DNA from: Desulfobacteraceae bacterium
Lineage (GTDB): Bacteria > Desulfobacterota > Desulfobacteria > Desulfobacterales > Desulfatirhabdiaceae
NCBI GenBank assembly: GCA_027325475.1
Contig: DAIEFO010000090.1
Location: 1 to 8,223 of the forward strand
Length of the DNA stretch: 8,223 nucleotides
Direction: 5' to 3'
Part shown: positions 6,124 to 8,223 of the stretch, piece by piece
Layout: every line of letters begins with the position of its first letter
How positions within the stretch are numbered: the first letter of the stretch is position 1
Notes under the pieces: model-generated
Databases searched by the model: none
What the model saw: only the letters and a program-made list of their open reading frames with translations
What the model was told of the DNA's origin: nothing
Position numbers and translations under genes: made by a program

Positions 6124-7416
6124 ATGGCGGAAAATGTCAAAGCAGCCCCTGCGCCTGCGGGCGCACTGGTTCCCAAATGGGGACAGCCAGTAACCGGAAT
6201 TATCTCTTTAGCCGTATTCACGATTATTGCACTGATCACCTGGTTTATTTTCAGCGACCCCCGCGGCCCTGTCGGCGCATTTCCCTATCCTTTTGTCATG
6301 TATCTGGCCATGATGATTTTGGTAGGTCTGTATCAGCATATGTTTTTGGGCGACTGGCCGTTTCAGAATCTTCCTCAGCCCACACGCGGCGTTGTGGAAA
6401 CCATCGTGAACCTGATTATCAGTTGGTTTATGATTCATATCGTATTTTACAAACTTCTGGGGCTGGGGTTTAATTTTCTCAGCCAGGATAACATCAACGC
6501 CGTCGCCGAAGCCGGCAAGTTCATGCTTCCGGGCGGCAAGCCTCTGACGCTGGATGCCATGAAGACGTTGCATCTGGGACAGAGTGCGGTTGTCTGCTTT
6601 GTCTTGATCGGATTTTTCAGCTATCCGTTCGTCACCATCCTGTTTGGTAAATGGCCGGTGCGTCCTAGTGATCTGACACAGCCACAAGCCGGTCTCCTGG
6701 AAATCGGCTGGTGTTCCATTTTGACCTTCTTCTTCTATTCCGTTCTGATCGTTCCGTTCTGGGGACTGATTTATGGAGTGAAATTAGGTAGCTCCTTCGC
6801 CTTGAATACGCCCTGGTGGACAGGGATCGCCGGTTTTCCTCATGTACACTGGGTGTTCGGCTGGTGGGAATGGATGATCGTCATTCTGTTTATGACCGCC
6901 AATGTCTGGAGAGGCAAACCCTGGTCCGCGCTGCCGTTGTCACAGCCGGCCAAAGGTCTGGTATCTTTCGTGTGTATCGTAATTCTGGGTTATATCATGG
7001 CCCTCATCTGTGTCAACCTGGCCCCAATGTGGCTGGGAGACGTGGTGCATCATCTTGACAAAGAGGCCGCCGAAAAACTGCGATTCTTGTGGTATCACGC
7101 AGCGGAAATCGCCGGGTTCACCCTGGTGCCGTTCCTTATCTGGCATCATTATTTTGACGACATGAGTCCTGTGGAAAACGTGGATTCATGGGCGGGGTTC
7201 TGGTTCAGAACCTTTGGCGTTCTGGTTCTGTGCGCCATCAATTACATCGTCTTTTATTATGTCGGGTTCGGTTCATGGGCGTTGGGAATTCCGAATTGGG
7301 ATCATAAATTCGTCCATGGCGAGTCTCTGGTCTGGAATTTCTGGTATATCATCCCGTTGCTCTGGAACGAATGGTTCTTTCATAAATGGCCGTTCTACGA
7401 ACATGCGCATCATTGA
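6124..7416 (+). CDS. Polytopic membrane protein of unrecognised family, about 10 transmembrane helices in five repeat units
   Basis: 430 aa. ATG 6124 is chosen because GGAGG lies 5 nt upstream (6114-6118); the frame stays open back to 6046, but that extension passes through the hairpin. I do not recognise the family. Hydrophobic helices fall at about 23-43, 55-75, 89-112, 153-174, 190-217, 243-262, 278-300, 323-343, 357-381 and 403-420. QPxxG recurs at 21, 85, 186 and 274, with a weakened copy ending at Gly358, each just before an odd-numbered helix. GDWPF (76), GKWPV (175), GKPW (264) and HKWPF (420) follow even-numbered helices. Lys/Arg cluster in these turns, suggesting they face the cytoplasm with both termini inside. 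Polar residues in or at helices include His72, His105, Glu193, Glu249, His341/His342 and Glu416. There are 27 Trp and a His-rich tail. Its place behind an acyl-CoA ligase suggests transport or sensing of the ligase substrate; this is inference. Confidence 0.85.
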   Translation: MAENVKAAPAPAGALVPKWGQPVTGIISLAVFTIIALITWFIFSDPRGPVGAFPYPFVMYLAMMILVGLYQHMFLGDWPFQNLPQPTRGVVETIVNLIISWFMIHIVFYKLLGLGFNFLSQDNINAVAEAGKFMLPGGKPLTLDAMKTLHLGQSAVVCFVLIGFFSYPFVTILFGKWPVRPSDLTQPQAGLLEIGWCSILTFFFYSVLIVPFWGLIYGVKLGSSFALNTPWWTGIAGFPHVHWVFGWWEWMIVILFMTANVWRGKPWSALPLSQPAKGLVSFVCIVILGYIMALICVNLAPMWLGDVVHHLDKEAAEKLRFLWYHAAEIAGFTLVPFLIWHHYFDDMSPVENVDSWAGFWFRTFGVLVLCAINYIVFYYVGFGSWALGIPNWDHKFVHGESLVWNFWYIIPLLWNEWFFHKWPFYEHAHH

Positions 7417-7467
7417 TCGTTGCAATGGCGTTTCAGATTTTGGACTTTTTGTGGTGTGATGTTGTGT

Positions 7468-7506
7468 GCCCGGAGGCGTGGTAATAAATGCTTCCGGGCT
7501 TTTTTT
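7468..7506 (+). terminator. Intrinsic terminator of the ligase/membrane-protein unit
   Basis: GCCCGGAGGC (7468-7477) pairs with GCTTCCGGGC (7490-7499) in a 10-bp stem with one G-U pair and a 12-nt AT-rich loop, followed directly by seven T (7500-7506). It lies 51 nt after the membrane-protein stop. On the minus strand the stem is not followed by a T-run, so it should work in one direction only, although it also sits just past the convergent gene. Confidence 0.93.
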
Positions 7507-8223
7507 ATCTGCCTGTCCGGGCGATAATGAATTCAGCGGTTTTCTCCGCGGACAGTCCGAACAGATCTTCGATGCGGAGCATTTCCAGATAGGCGTCATC
7601 CCATGTCACGCTGGCTTCCTGAACGATGTTTTTGATGCGTTCGTGCTTGCCGCCCAGCGCCTTCACTTTGACCTGAAGTGCTGCTTCGTTCCGGAAAGAA
7701 ATGTGAAGCAGCAGCAGATTGCTGATTTTGTTGGGAGATTCCGCTGACAGCACGGGGATGATCACGATGTTGCGCTCATCCTTCCTGCCCTTGCCGATGA
7801 ATACATTGCCTTCCCGGACGATGATCCGTTTGGTGCCTTTGAGCCGGGCGTCGTTTTCGACCCGGGATGGCAGTTCCGCCAGAGAATCCGTCTTCTGCTG
7901 GATGTGGATGGTGGTCTGATCCGTAATTTCTCCCAGTACGTTCAGTCCGTCCACCGCATAAAGCAGAGCGCCATTCACCCGGTCAACGACACCCTGAAGG
8001 TTTTTCAGCACCCGGATATTGTTGCCCGTCAACTGCGACAGACCGATGCCGTTGTCGGTCAGCGCATCGAAGAGAATGCCTTCGATTTTGAGCAGGATGC
8101 GACTGGTGCCGACGGTTACGGTTTTCGCCTGGTGTTTGATGGCGTCCACCGGTCTGGCCAGATAGTTGATGGCCCGTCCGAGAGATTCGAACAGTGTGTT
8201 CAGCATGTTCTGAGCGGTGCCCT
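7505..8223 (-). CDS. C-terminal part of an unidentified protein, possibly a GlmS-like SIS-domain protein (5' end outside window)
   Basis: Read on the minus strand the frame is open from the right edge to TAA at 7507-7505, giving 238 visible residues. An ATG at 8206-8204 exists, but the frame continues upstream of it with sensible codons (GTAQN) and there is no well-placed ribosome binding site, so I treat the gene as cut by the edge. The fragment is soluble, mixed alpha/beta, with no signal peptide or membrane helix. Notable stretches are RPVDAIKHQAKTVTVGTSR near the visible start, KRIIVREGNVFIGKGRKDER in the middle and SVTWDDAYLEMLRIEDLFGL near the end. The KHQAKTVTVGTSR stretch reminds me of the tail of long SIS-domain proteins related to glucosamine-6-phosphate synthase, but this is a memory-based impression and weak. 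It converges on the ligase unit, and its stop codon overlaps that unit's terminator T-run, so no functional link is implied. Confidence 0.7.
   Translation of the reverse strand, partial: GTAQNMLNTLFESLGRAINYLARPVDAIKHQAKTVTVGTSRILLKIEGILFDALTDNGIGLSQLTGNNIRVLKNLQGVVDRVNGALLYAVDGLNVLGEITDQTTIHIQQKTDSLAELPSRVENDARLKGTKRIIVREGNVFIGKGRKDERNIVIIPVLSAESPNKISNLLLLHISFRNEAALQVKVKALGGKHERIKNIVQEASVTWDDAYLEMLRIEDLFGLSAEKTAEFIIARTGR

Noticed and set aside
1..8223. CRISPR array, tRNA/rRNA genes, insertion sequences or attachment sites
   Set aside because: No regularly spaced repeats, tRNA-like cloverleaf, transposase or terminal inverted repeats could be seen.

Overview
The window looks like ordinary chromosome from a bacterium with mid-range GC content. 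The best guess is a deltaproteobacterium of the sulfate-reducing or syntrophic kind (Desulfobacterota). That guess rests on gene content and style: tandem orphan-type histidine kinases, a cyclic-nucleotide/CBS/DUF294 signalling protein, an ACSM-type acyl-CoA ligase and a possible sigma-54 promoter. No rRNA or other phylogenetic marker is present, so the assignment is an inference.

Layout. Positions 2-937 (+) hold the 3' part of a PAS-type sensor histidine kinase that enters from the left edge. It overlaps by 26 nt a second signalling gene, 912-2030 (+), which has a receiver domain at the N-terminus and a histidine kinase module at the C-terminus. A 150-nt gap contains a sequence resembling a sigma-54 promoter that is also a small hairpin. 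Next, 2181-4130 (+) encodes a 649-aa protein with a degenerate cyclic-nucleotide-binding domain, two CBS domains and a DUF294 nucleotidyltransferase-like module. A 253-nt control region (4131-4383) follows, with a sigma-70-type promoter, an 18-bp palindrome placed like a TetR-type operator, and a doubtful 9-codon reading frame. Then come an AMP-forming medium-chain/aromatic acyl-CoA ligase (4384-6009, +) and a 430-aa polytopic membrane protein of no family I recognise (6124-7416, +). The spacer between these two carries a strong 15-bp hairpin. A clear intrinsic terminator (7468-7506) ends this unit. From the right edge a convergent gene on the minus strand (7505-8223) reaches its stop codon inside the terminator's T-run.

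How it fits together. The ligase and membrane protein form a two-gene transcription unit with its own promoter and terminator. The simplest model is that the membrane protein moves or senses the carboxylic acid, or a related compound, that the ligase activates to its CoA thioester. The three signalling proteins upstream point the same way and could supply regulation: a two-kinase relay, and a CBS/DUF294 protein of a type I recall seeing near acyl-CoA synthetase genes elsewhere. That link is an inference.

The most novel item is the membrane protein. It reads as five tandem copies of a two-helix unit, each starting with a QPxxG-like turn and most ending with a (G/H)-x-W-P-like turn. It is unusually rich in tryptophan, with 27 in 430 residues.
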